Source of the DNA: Algoriphagus sp. AGSA1
Lineage (GTDB): Bacteria; Bacteroidota; Bacteroidia; Cytophagales; Cyclobacteriaceae
DNA length: 64,000 nt
NCBI RefSeq assembly: GCF_021390545.1
Contig: NZ_JAJUWR010000024.1
Span: forward strand, 38,096-102,095
Direction of reading: 5' to 3'
The notes under the pieces are model-generated. The model had not been told where the DNA came from. It did not search any database and saw nothing but the letters and a program-made list of their open reading frames with translations. A program made the translations under genes and the position numbers. Shown one piece after another: positions 18,059-27,942 of this stretch. How positions within the stretch are numbered: position 1 is the first letter of the stretch; each line of letters starts with the position of its first letter.

Positions 18059-20365
18059 ATGAGTAAAAAAGCAAATCCCCAAACCTCCGCCTGGGTATCC
18101 AAGACAGTAAAATATTTATGGATAGCCTTCATAGCTGGGATTTTTGGCTTCATCCTGTTCGTTTGGATGATCAGCATTAATTTTCTTGGGCTTTTTGGAT
18201 CTCTTCCAGACTTCAAAGCTTTGGAAAACCCCGATTCACAAATTGCTTCTGAGCTCTATTCATCCGATGGGCTACTGCTGGGACGGTACATACGCGAAAA
18301 CCGTAGCCCTGTAAATTACGATGAGCTTTCCCCAAATCTGGTCAATGCGCTTATAGCCACAGAAGACGTGCGGTTTGAAAGCCACTCGGGAATTGATATG
18401 CAAGCCATGGTGCGCGTATTTGTCAAATCCATCTTGCTGGGTCAAAATGCAGGCGGTGGTTCCACACTTAGCCAACAGACAGCGAAAAACCTCTTCAAAA
18501 CAAGGACGGATTCCAACAATGGCCTGCTCAGCTCTATACCGGGACTTCGCATGCTTATCATTAAGACCAAAGAATGGATAGTCGCCACTCAATTGGAAAA
18601 AGCATACACCAAAAACGAGATCTTGACGCTATATCTGAATACATCAGACTTTGGATCCAACGCATTTGGGATCAAAACCGCTGCAGAAACCTTCTTCAAT
18701 AAAAAACCTGCGGAATTAGCCATCCAGGAATCAGCGGTTCTGGTAGGTCTCTTCAAAGCTCCTTCTTACTACAGCCCTGTATATAACCCTGACAATTCAT
18801 TAAGGAGAAGAAATACCGTGCTCGCCCAGATGATGAGAAACAATTACCTGACAAGGGAGGAATTTGATTCTTTATCGGCTTTACCCATCGAGTTGAATTA
18901 TAGTGTAGCCAACCAAAACAAAGGATTGGCAACCTATTTCCGGGAGATCGTAAAAGCCGACCTTGTAAAATGGACCAAGGAGAACCTCAAATCAGATGGA
19001 AGTGCTTACGACCTGTATGGGGATGGGCTGAAAATCTACGCTACCATTGACAGTAGAATGCAGCGGTATGCAGAGGAAGCTGTAGCAGGGCATATGAAGG
19101 AGCTTCAAGCAGCATTCTATAAAGAAATGGGCAACAAAGATCCCTGGATAGATGAAAGTTTCCGGGTGATCCCAAATTTCATTGAAGACGCTGTAAGGAG
19201 AACTGAAGCCTATAGGCTACTGAAGGTTCGATATGGAGATGATACCGACTCCATCAATATCAAACTGAATGAGAAAAAGAAAATGAAGGTCTTCTCATGG
19301 GAAAAGGGAGAAGTAGATACCCTGATGAGCTCCATGGATTCCCTTCGGTATTATAAGAAATTCCTACAGACAGGGTTTATGAGTATGGATCCGCATACCG
19401 GCCAGATCAAAGCCTGGGTGGGAGGATTAGACCACAAATATTTCAAGTTTGACCACGTCAAAAGAGGAAAGCGGCAACCGGGATCCACATTCAAACCATT
19501 CGTCTATGCAGCTGCCATAGAAAACGGCTACAGTCCCTGCTATAGTGTGATCGATCAGCCGGTAGAAGTGTATATACCTGGCCAACCAGCATGGAGGCCT
19601 TCCAACGCAAACGGCAAGTTCACCTATGAAAAAATGACCATTAGGCATGCAATGGCCGAATCAGTCAACTCCATCACCGCTTATATGATGAAGAAGCTTA
19701 GTCCCAGGATAGTAGTGGAAACTGCCAGAAGACTGGGAATCACAAGCGATCTGCAAGAGGTTCCCGCATTGGCTTTGGGCGTTAATGATGTTTCAATTTT
19801 TGAAATGGTTGGGGCCTTTGGGACTTTTGTCAACAAGGGTGAACATACCACGCCATTCTATATTGACAGAATTGAGGATAAAAACGGAAATGTAATCGAA
19901 CAGTTCACTGCGAAGAAGAGACCTGCAATGAGTGAAGAGCATGCTTATTTAATGACTTATATGTTGAGAGGGGGGTTTGAGGAGCGTGGCGGCACCAGCC
20001 AGGGAGTCAATTGGGAATTAAGAAATGGCATGGAGCTAGGTGGAAAGACAGGAACAACCCAAAATGCATCTGATGGCTGGTATATGGGGATCAGCAAGGA
20101 TTTAGTGAGTGGTGTATGGGTAGGAGGAGATGACCGGGCTATCCACTTTAGAAGCTGGACAGCTGGACAAGGAGGTAGGACGGCAAGGCCTATCTGGCAA
20201 AATTATATGATGAAAGTATATGCAGACGAAAGCCTAGGATATACAAAAGGACCCTTCCCAAGACCTGAACGACCGCTAAGCATAGAAATAGACTGTGATA
20301 CCTATGAAAGGGAAAGCCAGCGCTACAGTGATTTTGATTATGATGCCACCAAAAACGATTTCTAG
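18059..20365 (+). CDS. Class A penicillin-binding protein (PBP1A-like)
   Basis: This is a bifunctional peptidoglycan synthase. One N-terminal membrane anchor lies at about residues 17-45. The GT51 glycosyltransferase domain follows, with the catalytic Glu102 in LIATEDVRFESHSG and GGSTLSQQTAKNLF. The transpeptidase domain has the active Ser476 in PGSTFKPF, an SVNS motif, and KTG at Lys663 (GGKTGTTQN). The length of 768 residues fits. It starts 3 bp after the SprE-like stop, so the two are cotranscribed. It ends before a strong terminator. Confidence 0.95.
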   Translation: MSKKANPQTSAWVSKTVKYLWIAFIAGIFGFILFVWMISINFLGLFGSLPDFKALENPDSQIASELYSSDGLLLGRYIRENRSPVNYDELSPNLVNALIATEDVRFESHSGIDMQAMVRVFVKSILLGQNAGGGSTLSQQTAKNLFKTRTDSNNGLLSSIPGLRMLIIKTKEWIVATQLEKAYTKNEILTLYLNTSDFGSNAFGIKTAAETFFNKKPAELAIQESAVLVGLFKAPSYYSPVYNPDNSLRRRNTVLAQMMRNNYLTREEFDSLSALPIELNYSVANQNKGLATYFREIVKADLVKWTKENLKSDGSAYDLYGDGLKIYATIDSRMQRYAEEAVAGHMKELQAAFYKEMGNKDPWIDESFRVIPNFIEDAVRRTEAYRLLKVRYGDDTDSINIKLNEKKKMKVFSWEKGEVDTLMSSMDSLRYYKKFLQTGFMSMDPHTGQIKAWVGGLDHKYFKFDHVKRGKRQPGSTFKPFVYAAAIENGYSPCYSVIDQPVEVYIPGQPAWRPSNANGKFTYEKMTIRHAMAESVNSITAYMMKKLSPRIVVETARRLGITSDLQEVPALALGVNDVSIFEMVGAFGTFVNKGEHTTPFYIDRIEDKNGNVIEQFTAKKRPAMSEEHAYLMTYMLRGGFEERGGTSQGVNWELRNGMELGGKTGTTQNASDGWYMGISKDLVSGVWVGGDDRAIHFRSWTAGQGGRTARPIWQNYMMKVYADESLGYTKGPFPRPERPLSIEIDCDTYERESQRYSDFDYDATKNDF

Positions 20366-20386
20366 AAAAAGATTATATCCCCTTTC

Positions 20387-20418
20387 AAAAACAGCCTTAC
20401 TACTAGGCTGTTTTTTTT
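20387..20418 (+). terminator. Intrinsic terminator after PBP1A gene
   Basis: AAAAACAGCCT (20387-20397) pairs with AGGCTGTTTTT (20405-20415) around a 7-base loop, continuing into eight T residues. It ends the sprE-PBP transcript and lies 12 bp before uvrC. Confidence 0.9.
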
Positions 20419-20429
20419 AATTTTAGGAC

Positions 20430-22235
20430 ATGCAATCATCCTCTTTCTCTCCAAATGATCACGCCACCCTACCCGATCATCCAGGTGTATATAAATATTT
20501 CAATGAGGACGGTGAGCTCATCTATGTAGGCAAGGCCAAAAGCCTGAAAAAAAGAGTCGGAAGTTATTTCAACAAAAGCGTAGGATTCAATCTTAAAACC
20601 AGAAAGATGGTAAAAGAGATCCGGAGAATTGAAATCACCCTCGTGAATAGTGAGTTTGACGCATTGCTTCTGGAGAATAATCTGATAAAAAAGTCCCAGC
20701 CCAAGTACAATATCCTGCTGCGGGACGACAAGACTTATCCATACCTGCTCTTAACAAAAGAACATTTCCCCCGGATATTCCCAACCCGAAATCTAATTGC
20801 CAAAAAAGGCACCTATTTTGGCCCCTTTGCAAGTGTGAAGGCCATGAACAATGTGCTAGATCTGATCCGCGAACTCTTTACGATCAGGACCTGCAACCTG
20901 GATCTCTCCCCCTACAAAATAGCTGAGGACAAATACAAAGTCTGTCTGGAATATCATATCGGAAATTGCCAGGGACCCTGCGTAGGCCTTCAAAATGAAG
21001 GGGATTACCTGAAAGATCTTGAACATGCAAAACATATTCTGAAAGGGAATCTGGGCTTAGCAAAGTCTTATTTCAAACAAGAGATGCAAACACTTGCTGA
21101 AAATCTGGAATTTGAAAAAGCGCAAAAGCTGAAAGAAAAGCTTGACTTGCTTGAAAAATATCAAGCCAAATCACTGGTGGCAAGTCCATCTATTAATAAC
21201 CTCGATGTATGCACTATAGTCTCGGATGAGAAAAACGCCTACGTGAACTATATGCGGGTGAAGAATGGCTCTCTCATCACCTCAAAAAACGTAGAGCTCA
21301 AAAAGAAACTGGACGAATCAGATGAGCAATTACTGCTCACGGCGCTTATACAGCTTCAAGATCAATTCCAAAGCGATGCGGAAGAAGTGCTGCTGAACAT
21401 AGAACTCACAGAAGCTATTGAAGGTCTAAATGTGTTCATGCCCAAAATCGGCGACAAGAAGAAACTAATAGAACTTTCACTCAAGAATGCTCTCTACTAT
21501 AAAAAGGAAAAAGCGCTTCTGCTGGGCCTTAACCAAGATAAAAAAGACCGGGTTATCCGCCAACTGCAGCAAGACCTGACTCTTCCTGAAATACCCGACC
21601 ATATTGAATGTTTTGACAACTCAAATATCCAAGGGACCAATCCGGTGGCCAGCATGGTTTGTTTTCTAAACGGCAAACCTGCAGTCAAAGAATACAGACA
21701 CTATCACATCAAAACGGTAACTGGCCCGGATGATTTTGCCAGTATGAAAGAAGTGGTGGGAAGAAGATACAAGCGTCTTTTAGAGGAAGGAAAGCCAATG
21801 CCCAAACTCGTGGTAATCGATGGAGGAAAAGGCCAGTTATCTTCTGCAGTAGAGGCATTGAAGGAGCTGGGAGTGTATGGACAAATGCCTATTATAGGAA
21901 TCGCAAAACGCCTGGAAGAAATCTATTTCCCGGGAGATTCCTATCCTATACATATTGACAAAAAATCTGAGAGTCTGCGTCTATTGCAACGAATCAGGGA
22001 CGAGGCACATAGGTTCGCAATCACATTTCATAGAAACGTAAGAAGCAAAAATGCTTTTGGCACCCAACTTACTGCGATCCCTGGGATTGGAAAGAATACT
22101 GCCGTCGCACTATTAAGCCATTTCAAATCCGTCAAAAAGATCAGCTTAGCCAGCGAGGAAGAAATAGCAAATGTGATTGGCGCTAGCAGGGCCAAAGCCC
22201 TTGTAGAATGGAGAGATAAAAATAAAGGGGCTTAA
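20430..22235 (+). CDS. uvrC: UvrABC excinuclease subunit C
   Basis: UvrC makes both incisions in nucleotide excision repair. The N-terminal GIY-YIG nuclease is clear (GVYKYFNEDGELIYVGKAKS). A UVR motif that binds UvrB lies at about residues 205-240 (LAENLEFEKAQKLKEKLDLLE). The C-terminal RNase H-like nuclease shows IECFDNSNIQGTNPVASMV and LVVIDGGKGQLSSA. A helix-hairpin-helix pair ends the protein (LTAIPGIGKNTAVALL). The length of 601 residues is normal. It faces gldN, and its stop codon lies inside the shared terminator hairpin. Confidence 0.98.
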   Translation: MQSSSFSPNDHATLPDHPGVYKYFNEDGELIYVGKAKSLKKRVGSYFNKSVGFNLKTRKMVKEIRRIEITLVNSEFDALLLENNLIKKSQPKYNILLRDDKTYPYLLLTKEHFPRIFPTRNLIAKKGTYFGPFASVKAMNNVLDLIRELFTIRTCNLDLSPYKIAEDKYKVCLEYHIGNCQGPCVGLQNEGDYLKDLEHAKHILKGNLGLAKSYFKQEMQTLAENLEFEKAQKLKEKLDLLEKYQAKSLVASPSINNLDVCTIVSDEKNAYVNYMRVKNGSLITSKNVELKKKLDESDEQLLLTALIQLQDQFQSDAEEVLLNIELTEAIEGLNVFMPKIGDKKKLIELSLKNALYYKKEKALLLGLNQDKKDRVIRQLQQDLTLPEIPDHIECFDNSNIQGTNPVASMVCFLNGKPAVKEYRHYHIKTVTGPDDFASMKEVVGRRYKRLLEEGKPMPKLVVIDGGKGQLSSAVEALKELGVYGQMPIIGIAKRLEEIYFPGDSYPIHIDKKSESLRLLQRIRDEAHRFAITFHRNVRSKNAFGTQLTAIPGIGKNTAVALLSHFKSVKKISLASEEEIANVIGASRAKALVEWRDKNKGA

Positions 22236-22244
22236 AAAGCCCCT
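22226..22244. terminator. Bidirectional terminator between uvrC and gldN
   Basis: AGGGGCTT (22226-22233) pairs with AAGCCCCT (22237-22244) around a 3-base loop. The UvrC stop codon is at 22233-22235, within the hairpin. On the minus strand the stem is followed by TTATTTTTATC, so it mainly serves gldN. Confidence 0.8.
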
Positions 22245-22251
22245 GCATTAT

Positions 22252-23070
22252 TTACCACTCCCAAAGGGAGTTCTCATATTCCAACAATTTGTACTCGAAT
22301 TCCAGGGCGTTTATGTATGCCTGCATCTCCGGATTGGGATGATCTACTTTCACCAAATCAGCTATCAAAGCATCCTCAGAGTTAGTAAACTTTCTCACCA
22401 CAGACCTGAAAAGCCTGGTTTCAAAAGCCTCATCATAGGTCAGACTTTTTGAAAGGTTCTGGAAGTTAATCCATCTTGCTTCAGGATGGTCTTTGAAGTA
22501 ATTGTAGAAGTCCTTGTATCGGATGAATGCAATGGTTTTTTGCCCAGCATTGGAGTTTGTCTCAGAAGGCATGACCAATTCCAGATATTTGATATCAAAC
22601 ACCATGTCAGAGTGGTGCTTATCAAATACAAAATCCTCTCTAAAATCCAGGTAGTAGAGCTGCTTGGAGAAGATACTGTCTCCTGTAGCGTTTATCCAGA
22701 AATTATCCTGGAACTCCGCAATGGATAATGGCTGCGTAAAATCCTCGTCTCCAAAAACCTCCAACGCATTTTCTTCTACAACAGCCTTATAAATCTGATT
22801 TACAATTCCATTCGATTTAGTGTCCCCTGCCCCATATAGTGGCTTATTGTACTTCTCACGAAGGTCTATCCTTCTCCATACACCGACCTGATACATTTTA
22901 TCATCCTCACGGATTCTCTTTGCAGAGTAAATGGTATCCATATCAAACTGACGGTCTCCATAGCCCGAAGGGGACACACTTGTAGCAGGGATCTGTGCCA
23001 CACTTGACAGCGGAGCAAATCCCGCTGCTATCAGCAGGGACAAGATTAATTTTGGAAGAAACTTTTTCAT
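22252..23070 (-). CDS. gldN: Gliding motility / T9SS protein GldN (PorN)
   Basis: GldN is the periplasmic protein that forms the large T9SS ring with GldK at the outer membrane. A signal peptide is visible (MKKFLPKLILSLLIAAGFA, cut near SVAQ). The body shows family-like segments such as WRRIDLREKYNKPLYG and DFREDFVFDKHHSDMVFDIKYLELVMP. It has 272 residues and is the last gene of porP-gldK-gldL-gldM-gldN. It lies 33 bp after gldM and ends at the shared terminator. Confidence 0.93.
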   Translation of the reverse strand: MKKFLPKLILSLLIAAGFAPLSSVAQIPATSVSPSGYGDRQFDMDTIYSAKRIREDDKMYQVGVWRRIDLREKYNKPLYGAGDTKSNGIVNQIYKAVVEENALEVFGDEDFTQPLSIAEFQDNFWINATGDSIFSKQLYYLDFREDFVFDKHHSDMVFDIKYLELVMPSETNSNAGQKTIAFIRYKDFYNYFKDHPEARWINFQNLSKSLTYDEAFETRLFRSVVRKFTNSEDALIADLVKVDHPNPEMQAYINALEFEYKLLEYENSLWEW

Positions 23071-23103
23071 AATCGTTCGTTTATCTTAATCCCCAATTAC
23101 GCC

Positions 23104-24717
23104 TTACTTAACGCGAATAGGAACAACTTGTCTTAGTTCTGAAGGAATTTTATTTCCTCTGAAGTTCGTTCTGGTCACTTGTCTGATTTCAAAGACGACA
23201 ACATCACCGGCTCTCGCACTTTCCAATAACGAACGCATGGCGAGATTATTACCGCTAGAGATCTGGACTGTCTGTCGAGGCACTTCATTTCTAAGCAACC
23301 TCATCTCTCCACCAGTGACCTCAAAGTTGGCATCCTTAGCCATAGTTCTGGCAAAGGTAGGCTCAGCTTTGGCAAGAAGCTTAAGCCCCATCAAGGAACT
23401 GATAGCTTGGGCCTGGCTCAAATCGAGTTCAGTACCATTTGCCGTTGCCGGTACTAAGGATGGAGTTGGGACTGGTCTGATATCATAATCAACCGTCCCG
23501 ATTTTATTCCCACCACTACTTACACCTATATTTACTTTTCCTGATGCACCGGGAATCACCGTTAGCTGGCCAGGTTTATTTCCCTTGATAGACTGGCCAT
23601 TGGTGACAGCAAACTCAGGAGAGTAGGTGTTCCCCAATGCAGGTACCTCGATCAGCAATTCATTCGCACAATCAGCATAGAGTTGTTGAACTACTTCAGA
23701 AGATACTTTAATCACCGGCTGAGCCACGAAGTAATCATAGGCTACTGGAAGAACTTTGTCCTCACCTCCAATATTTGTAATGATCTCCCCGTTTATAGTT
23801 CTTTTCGCCAATCCCCGCTCATCGTATTGTCCTGCGGGAGTTACGGTAAATTCAATCTTACCAAAACCACTGGCATCCACAGGAACCGAACGGCCATCAA
23901 TCGTCATAGTAGGCACTGCAGACGTGGAACTGGAAGCGATAAACATATCCGCTTCAAATTTGGTCCCGGCGGCAACCACATTGGATAGGGCTGCTATTCT
24001 AGCTTCGGTCACATCCGCTTTGAAAAAGAAAGATCCAATTGTATTCTGCACAGCGGTCAATGATTCACTTTCAATATTCAGTACCTCATTTTGGTACTGA
24101 GAAATCAATGCGATCACCGCACCAACTGGAGACTTTATGAAATTCAAGGCAACAAAGTCTTTATTCCTTGCTTCTCTATCATTGGCAAACAACTCTATTT
24201 CAGACGCATCCTTTGCGATATCCCCAAATTTCAGATCGGAAAGCCCTACAGAAGTAAGTATTTCAGAAATTCTGGCCGGATATGCGTTTAGGGTTTGTTT
24301 CATCTCTTCGCCCTTACCTTTATTGGCGAAAATATTACCTGTAATCTCGGTGTTTTTAAGCTGTGCATTAACAAAGTTTCCTTCGTCATTCTTCGCATTG
24401 GATTCGATAATCAAATCCTGCTTAAGCTGCTCTAAATAATCAAAGGTTTCTTTAGTAGCCTCCCTGATTTGATTGGCAGCGGTTACCTTTGGCACATCTA
24501 CTTCTTTATTTCCCTGTTGATCTACAGTATAGGCGATAGATTCAACTGTCTTTTGATTTTTGTTGATAAAGTTTCGGGAGGTTCTTTCCATCCCATCGTT
24601 AATCAACACAAATTTCTGGAGGATTTGGTTGCTTACCTGGAGGGCCAAAAGGGCCGTTAATACCAGATACATCATACCAATCATCCGCTGCCTAGGTGTC
24701 TCTTTAGCTCCTGCCAT
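23104..24717 (-). CDS. gldM: Gliding motility / T9SS protein GldM (PorM)
   Basis: GldM spans the periplasm and, with GldL, makes the proton-driven motor of the T9SS. The N-terminus AGAKETPRQRMIGMMYLVLT is the family hallmark, with one inner-membrane helix (MYLVLTALLALQVS). A helical domain and several beta domains then run to residue 537. This matches the known four-domain rod. It lies 39 bp downstream of gldL. Confidence 0.96.
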   Translation of the reverse strand: MAGAKETPRQRMIGMMYLVLTALLALQVSNQILQKFVLINDGMERTSRNFINKNQKTVESIAYTVDQQGNKEVDVPKVTAANQIREATKETFDYLEQLKQDLIIESNAKNDEGNFVNAQLKNTEITGNIFANKGKGEEMKQTLNAYPARISEILTSVGLSDLKFGDIAKDASEIELFANDREARNKDFVALNFIKSPVGAVIALISQYQNEVLNIESESLTAVQNTIGSFFFKADVTEARIAALSNVVAAGTKFEADMFIASSSTSAVPTMTIDGRSVPVDASGFGKIEFTVTPAGQYDERGLAKRTINGEIITNIGGEDKVLPVAYDYFVAQPVIKVSSEVVQQLYADCANELLIEVPALGNTYSPEFAVTNGQSIKGNKPGQLTVIPGASGKVNIGVSSGGNKIGTVDYDIRPVPTPSLVPATANGTELDLSQAQAISSLMGLKLLAKAEPTFARTMAKDANFEVTGGEMRLLRNEVPRQTVQISSGNNLAMRSLLESARAGDVVVFEIRQVTRTNFRGNKIPSELRQVVPIRVK

Positions 24718-24756
24718 TTTTAAGTTTTAATGGATTTTAAATGAATTGAAGAGAAA

Positions 24757-25563
24757 TTAACCTTTCATAGCGGATAGCATTCCACCATAGATTTTATTCA
24801 AAGAACTGACGTTCTGGTTCAATTTTGACAATTCTGTTTTAAATGCCTGGGTTTCTTTGCCTGCTTCAGTAAGACCTTCCATCGCAGCGGTCATATTCGC
24901 ATAGAATTTATTGAGTGTCTTCACATGGCTGTTTGCGTCCTGAAGTTCCATCTCATAAACAGAATTCAGCGCGGATAGATTTTTAGTCACATTCACTACC
25001 TGGGTATGGTAGGCTTTTGCGTCCTGCGAAGCTGAAGACATTTCAGTCAGTGCAGCCGCGGTCTTGCTGTAAGAAGCGTTCATATCCACCAAAGTTTTGG
25101 CAGCGGTTTTTACATTGGTCGCATATTCATTTGTTGCTACCGCAGCATCAGATAAGTTGCCCATTTTCTCGGCAGAGGTTGCAAGGTTTTGCATTCCTTT
25201 CCCTAGGCTTTCGATCAATTCAGGCCCTACTTTGGCATTGGCCAACATTTCGTCAAGCTTTTGGGAAACCTGATCTCCTCCTCCGGCAACAACTCTTTGT
25301 GCTCTTGGGGCAGCCGGTGCATCACCAGCCAGCTCAGGATAAACTTTAGACCAATCCACTTCTTCATTTCGTGGCTCGAATGCAGAAAGAAAAAATATAA
25401 ATGCCTCAGTACTTAGTCCGATACCAATCATCCAATTAGCCCCTGCCCAATCCAGGATCTTGAACATCGCACCGAGAATAACGACAGCAGCACCAATACC
25501 ATAAATCTTCGGCATTATGCTGGAATAAAATTTTGCTGAGAACGAGTTGCTGTTGCTAGCCAT
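24757..25563 (-). CDS. gldL: Gliding motility / T9SS protein GldL (PorL)
   Basis: GldL is the inner-membrane motor subunit paired with GldM. Two N-terminal membrane helices are seen (IYGIGAAVVILGAMFKILDW and NWMIGIGLSTEAFIFFLSAF). The second ends in the conserved FEPRNEEVDWSKVYPEL. The Glu in LSTEAFIF corresponds to the buried acidic residue implicated in proton use. The remainder is a long cytoplasmic coiled coil. It has 268 residues. Confidence 0.96.
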   Translation of the reverse strand: MASNSNSFSAKFYSSIMPKIYGIGAAVVILGAMFKILDWAGANWMIGIGLSTEAFIFFLSAFEPRNEEVDWSKVYPELAGDAPAAPRAQRVVAGGGDQVSQKLDEMLANAKVGPELIESLGKGMQNLATSAEKMGNLSDAAVATNEYATNVKTAAKTLVDMNASYSKTAAALTEMSSASQDAKAYHTQVVNVTKNLSALNSVYEMELQDANSHVKTLNKFYANMTAAMEGLTEAGKETQAFKTELSKLNQNVSSLNKIYGGMLSAMKG

Positions 25564-25623
25564 TTGAGAAATTGAAATTAAAGATTTAAGGTATTTTTTA
25601 TTTGTGGGAGTGTTTTCGTTTTT

Positions 25624-26718
25624 TTATCGTCTTCTTCTTGTAGAACTGTTCACGTCCATTGATCCAGAGCGGCCAATGAATGTCATTTTTGTTCTGAAAC
25701 CTATGTGCGCCTGGGCCACATCTTCGTACTCATAAGTCCTGGTACTGGTTTCCAAAAAGTGGGCTATATCTTTCCAACTTCCGCCTCTTACGACTTTCCT
25801 AGGTTCATTAGGATCATCATAGACGGGGTTCAAATCCCAAGTAATGGAACTCGAAGTAGTGGAATAAGCATCCAGTACCCATTCAGCCACATTACCGGAC
25901 ATATTGTACAATCCATACCCATTAGGAGCGAAAACATCAACAGGTGCAGTATAAGCAAAACCATCATCAATATAATTACCTCTGCCGGGCTTGAAGTTTG
26001 CCATCAAACACCCTCTCTTATTTTTCAGATATGGGCCGCCCCATGGATATTTCGCGACTTCCTTGCCTCCTTTGGCGGCATACTCCCACTCAGCTTCTGA
26101 AGGAAGTTCAAATGCAGGGCCATCAAAATCGCTATCATCGTTTGCTCTCTGGTGGTAGGTTCTCCACTCACAATATTTTTTTGCCTGATCCCATGAAACC
26201 CCCACAACCGGATAATTATCAAAAGCGGGATGATCAAAGTAAAACTCCATCAATGGATCTCCATAGTGATACGCGAAACTTGTTGACCAAACGGTAGTAT
26301 CAGGTCTAAGCTCATCATAATTCAGCTGGGGAGGATCTTTGAGTGTAGTCGGGGTGCCTGTTTCATAAGTCCCGCTTTTCACGGCTTCCAAAAATTGTCG
26401 GTACTTGTTGTTGGACACTTCGTATTTGTCCATAAAAAATTCAGATATCGTGATCTGCTTGTTCAATGAGGACTGGGTAAACGCGATATCCTCATCAGCC
26501 TGTCCCATCCAAAACGTCCCTGCTTTCACCGGAACCATATCGTAAGGCAGGTTCTGCTGCCAGCTAGATCGTTTCGGAACACCCGTCACCTCTCCTCTTC
26601 TATTCATCTTTTCGCTAGCTGAACCCTTCTTATTGAAAAGACCACAACTCGGCAAAAGCGTCACTAATGCCAAACCTAGGGTAATGGGCACAAAGCGAAC
26701 ATTCATTTTTTTATACAT
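25624..26718 (-). CDS. gldK: Gliding motility / T9SS lipoprotein GldK (PorK)
   Basis: GldK is the outer-membrane-anchored lipoprotein of the T9SS ring. The lipoprotein signal ends in LVTLLPSCG. A formylglycine-generating-enzyme-like (sulfatase-modifying) domain follows, seen as VPVKAGTFWMGQADED, VSWDQAKKYCEWRT, ELPSEAEWEYAAKGG and VVRGGSWKD. This is the standard GldK architecture. The start is uncertain: ATGs at 26739, 26718 and 26706 are in frame. 26718 is chosen for a short basic n-region. It is 60 bp upstream of gldL. Confidence 0.94.
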   Translation of the reverse strand: MYKKMNVRFVPITLGLALVTLLPSCGLFNKKGSASEKMNRRGEVTGVPKRSSWQQNLPYDMVPVKAGTFWMGQADEDIAFTQSSLNKQITISEFFMDKYEVSNNKYRQFLEAVKSGTYETGTPTTLKDPPQLNYDELRPDTTVWSTSFAYHYGDPLMEFYFDHPAFDNYPVVGVSWDQAKKYCEWRTYHQRANDDSDFDGPAFELPSEAEWEYAAKGGKEVAKYPWGGPYLKNKRGCLMANFKPGRGNYIDDGFAYTAPVDVFAPNGYGLYNMSGNVAEWVLDAYSTTSSSITWDLNPVYDDPNEPRKVVRGGSWKDIAHFLETSTRTYEYEDVAQAHIGFRTKMTFIGRSGSMDVNSSTRRRR

Positions 26719-26885
26719 AAATGACGTTTTTTCGTTCATCAATTAATTGCGGTGTGTAAAGTATTTTCAAGATTCGAAATTTAGCTGAATTTGGCACAAT
26801 AATGCAAATAACCTGCCAAATAATAGTTTAATATAACGCTGGGGTAAACTGCCGTCAACGATTCTTAAAGGAAAATCAGATCTTT

Positions 26886-27866
26886 TCAAAACCTAAATCT
26901 CGGTGTTCTTTGAATCACTCGCTGAACTTCCCTAGTAGCTGTGGTCAATCTATACCTAAGCATCAACTCATGACTTGTAGGTGATTTAGCTTCCACACCA
27001 CTGAATACTAAATCAAAGGCATAGCCCAAATTCAGTGAGTTATTCGCCAATAAGCTATATCCAAGGATTAAAGAAACTGCTTCCTCACCTCTAAAGCCAA
27101 TCCCTCCACTTATCTTATTCTGATGCGTAGCAATAACGCTCACTTCATAAGAAAAATTATTAAAAGACACTGATTTTAAAAGCAAACTGGGTTCTATCGC
27201 CAACTGCCCCACCGGTCTAAGCCTATAACCAAGCAAAAGGTAGGAATGGTTTTTCAGTTGATTTTCATACGATCCATCTCCAAAATCAAAATTAGGTTCG
27301 TTCAGATGCCTACTACTTAGCCCAATATAATAGTTACGTGTATCATATAGCAACCCCGCCCCTACATTAAAGTTTAACTGGCTTTCCCTGCCCGAACTAG
27401 GCAGGTTGGGCTCTGGATTCACTACAATCAGCTCCCCATAATCCAAAGAACTAGAATACATACCTATATACGCACCCAAACTCAAAGTAGATCTATTGAG
27501 TTTTTTATGATAGGCGCCTTGAAGATTAATTTCCAAGTTCCCGGTGGCACCTATTTGATCATTGACTACAGTAAGGCCATAACCGATATCTTTCCCTTCA
27601 AGCCTGCCCTGAGCAGTCAACAACTGAGTGACCGGCGCACCACCTTGTCCCGAATTCGTTGTGTAATTCAGCCATTGGGATCTATGCAAAGCCGAGAATC
27701 TAAACCCTCCATCTTTACCCGCAAAGGCAGGGTTATAGTACATACCATTGTACATGTACTGGGTGAATTGGGGATCCTGCTGGGCCATGACCAACGAAAT
27801 CCCAAAAAAGAAGAATAGAAGAAGTGAATACCTTAAAAAGTATATTCCATGGCCTTTTCGGATCAT
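26886..27866 (-). CDS. porP: PorP/SprF-family T9SS outer-membrane protein
   Basis: The protein has a signal peptide and then QQDPQFTQYMYNGMYYNPAFAG, the hallmark start of PorP/SprF proteins. Beta-strand repeats of a 14-strand-type barrel continue to the end (326 residues). PorP-like proteins couple the PorK/N ring or SprB-type adhesins to the outer membrane. It lies directly upstream of gldK in the same direction, with 167 bp between them, matching the porP-porK-L-M-N order of P. gingivalis. Paralogs elsewhere in the genome are likely, so the porP symbol rests on position. Confidence 0.88.
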   Translation of the reverse strand: MIRKGHGIYFLRYSLLLFFFFGISLVMAQQDPQFTQYMYNGMYYNPAFAGKDGGFRFSALHRSQWLNYTTNSGQGGAPVTQLLTAQGRLEGKDIGYGLTVVNDQIGATGNLEINLQGAYHKKLNRSTLSLGAYIGMYSSSLDYGELIVVNPEPNLPSSGRESQLNFNVGAGLLYDTRNYYIGLSSRHLNEPNFDFGDGSYENQLKNHSYLLLGYRLRPVGQLAIEPSLLLKSVSFNNFSYEVSVIATHQNKISGGIGFRGEEAVSLILGYSLLANNSLNLGYAFDLVFSGVEAKSPTSHELMLRYRLTTATREVQRVIQRTPRFRF

Positions 27867-27942
27867 TTTAAAGTGGTTTCGTCAAACATAGTAGCTAGTG
27901 TAAGAATTTATACTGAAAAACCACAGTTTTAGGTTTTATGTT

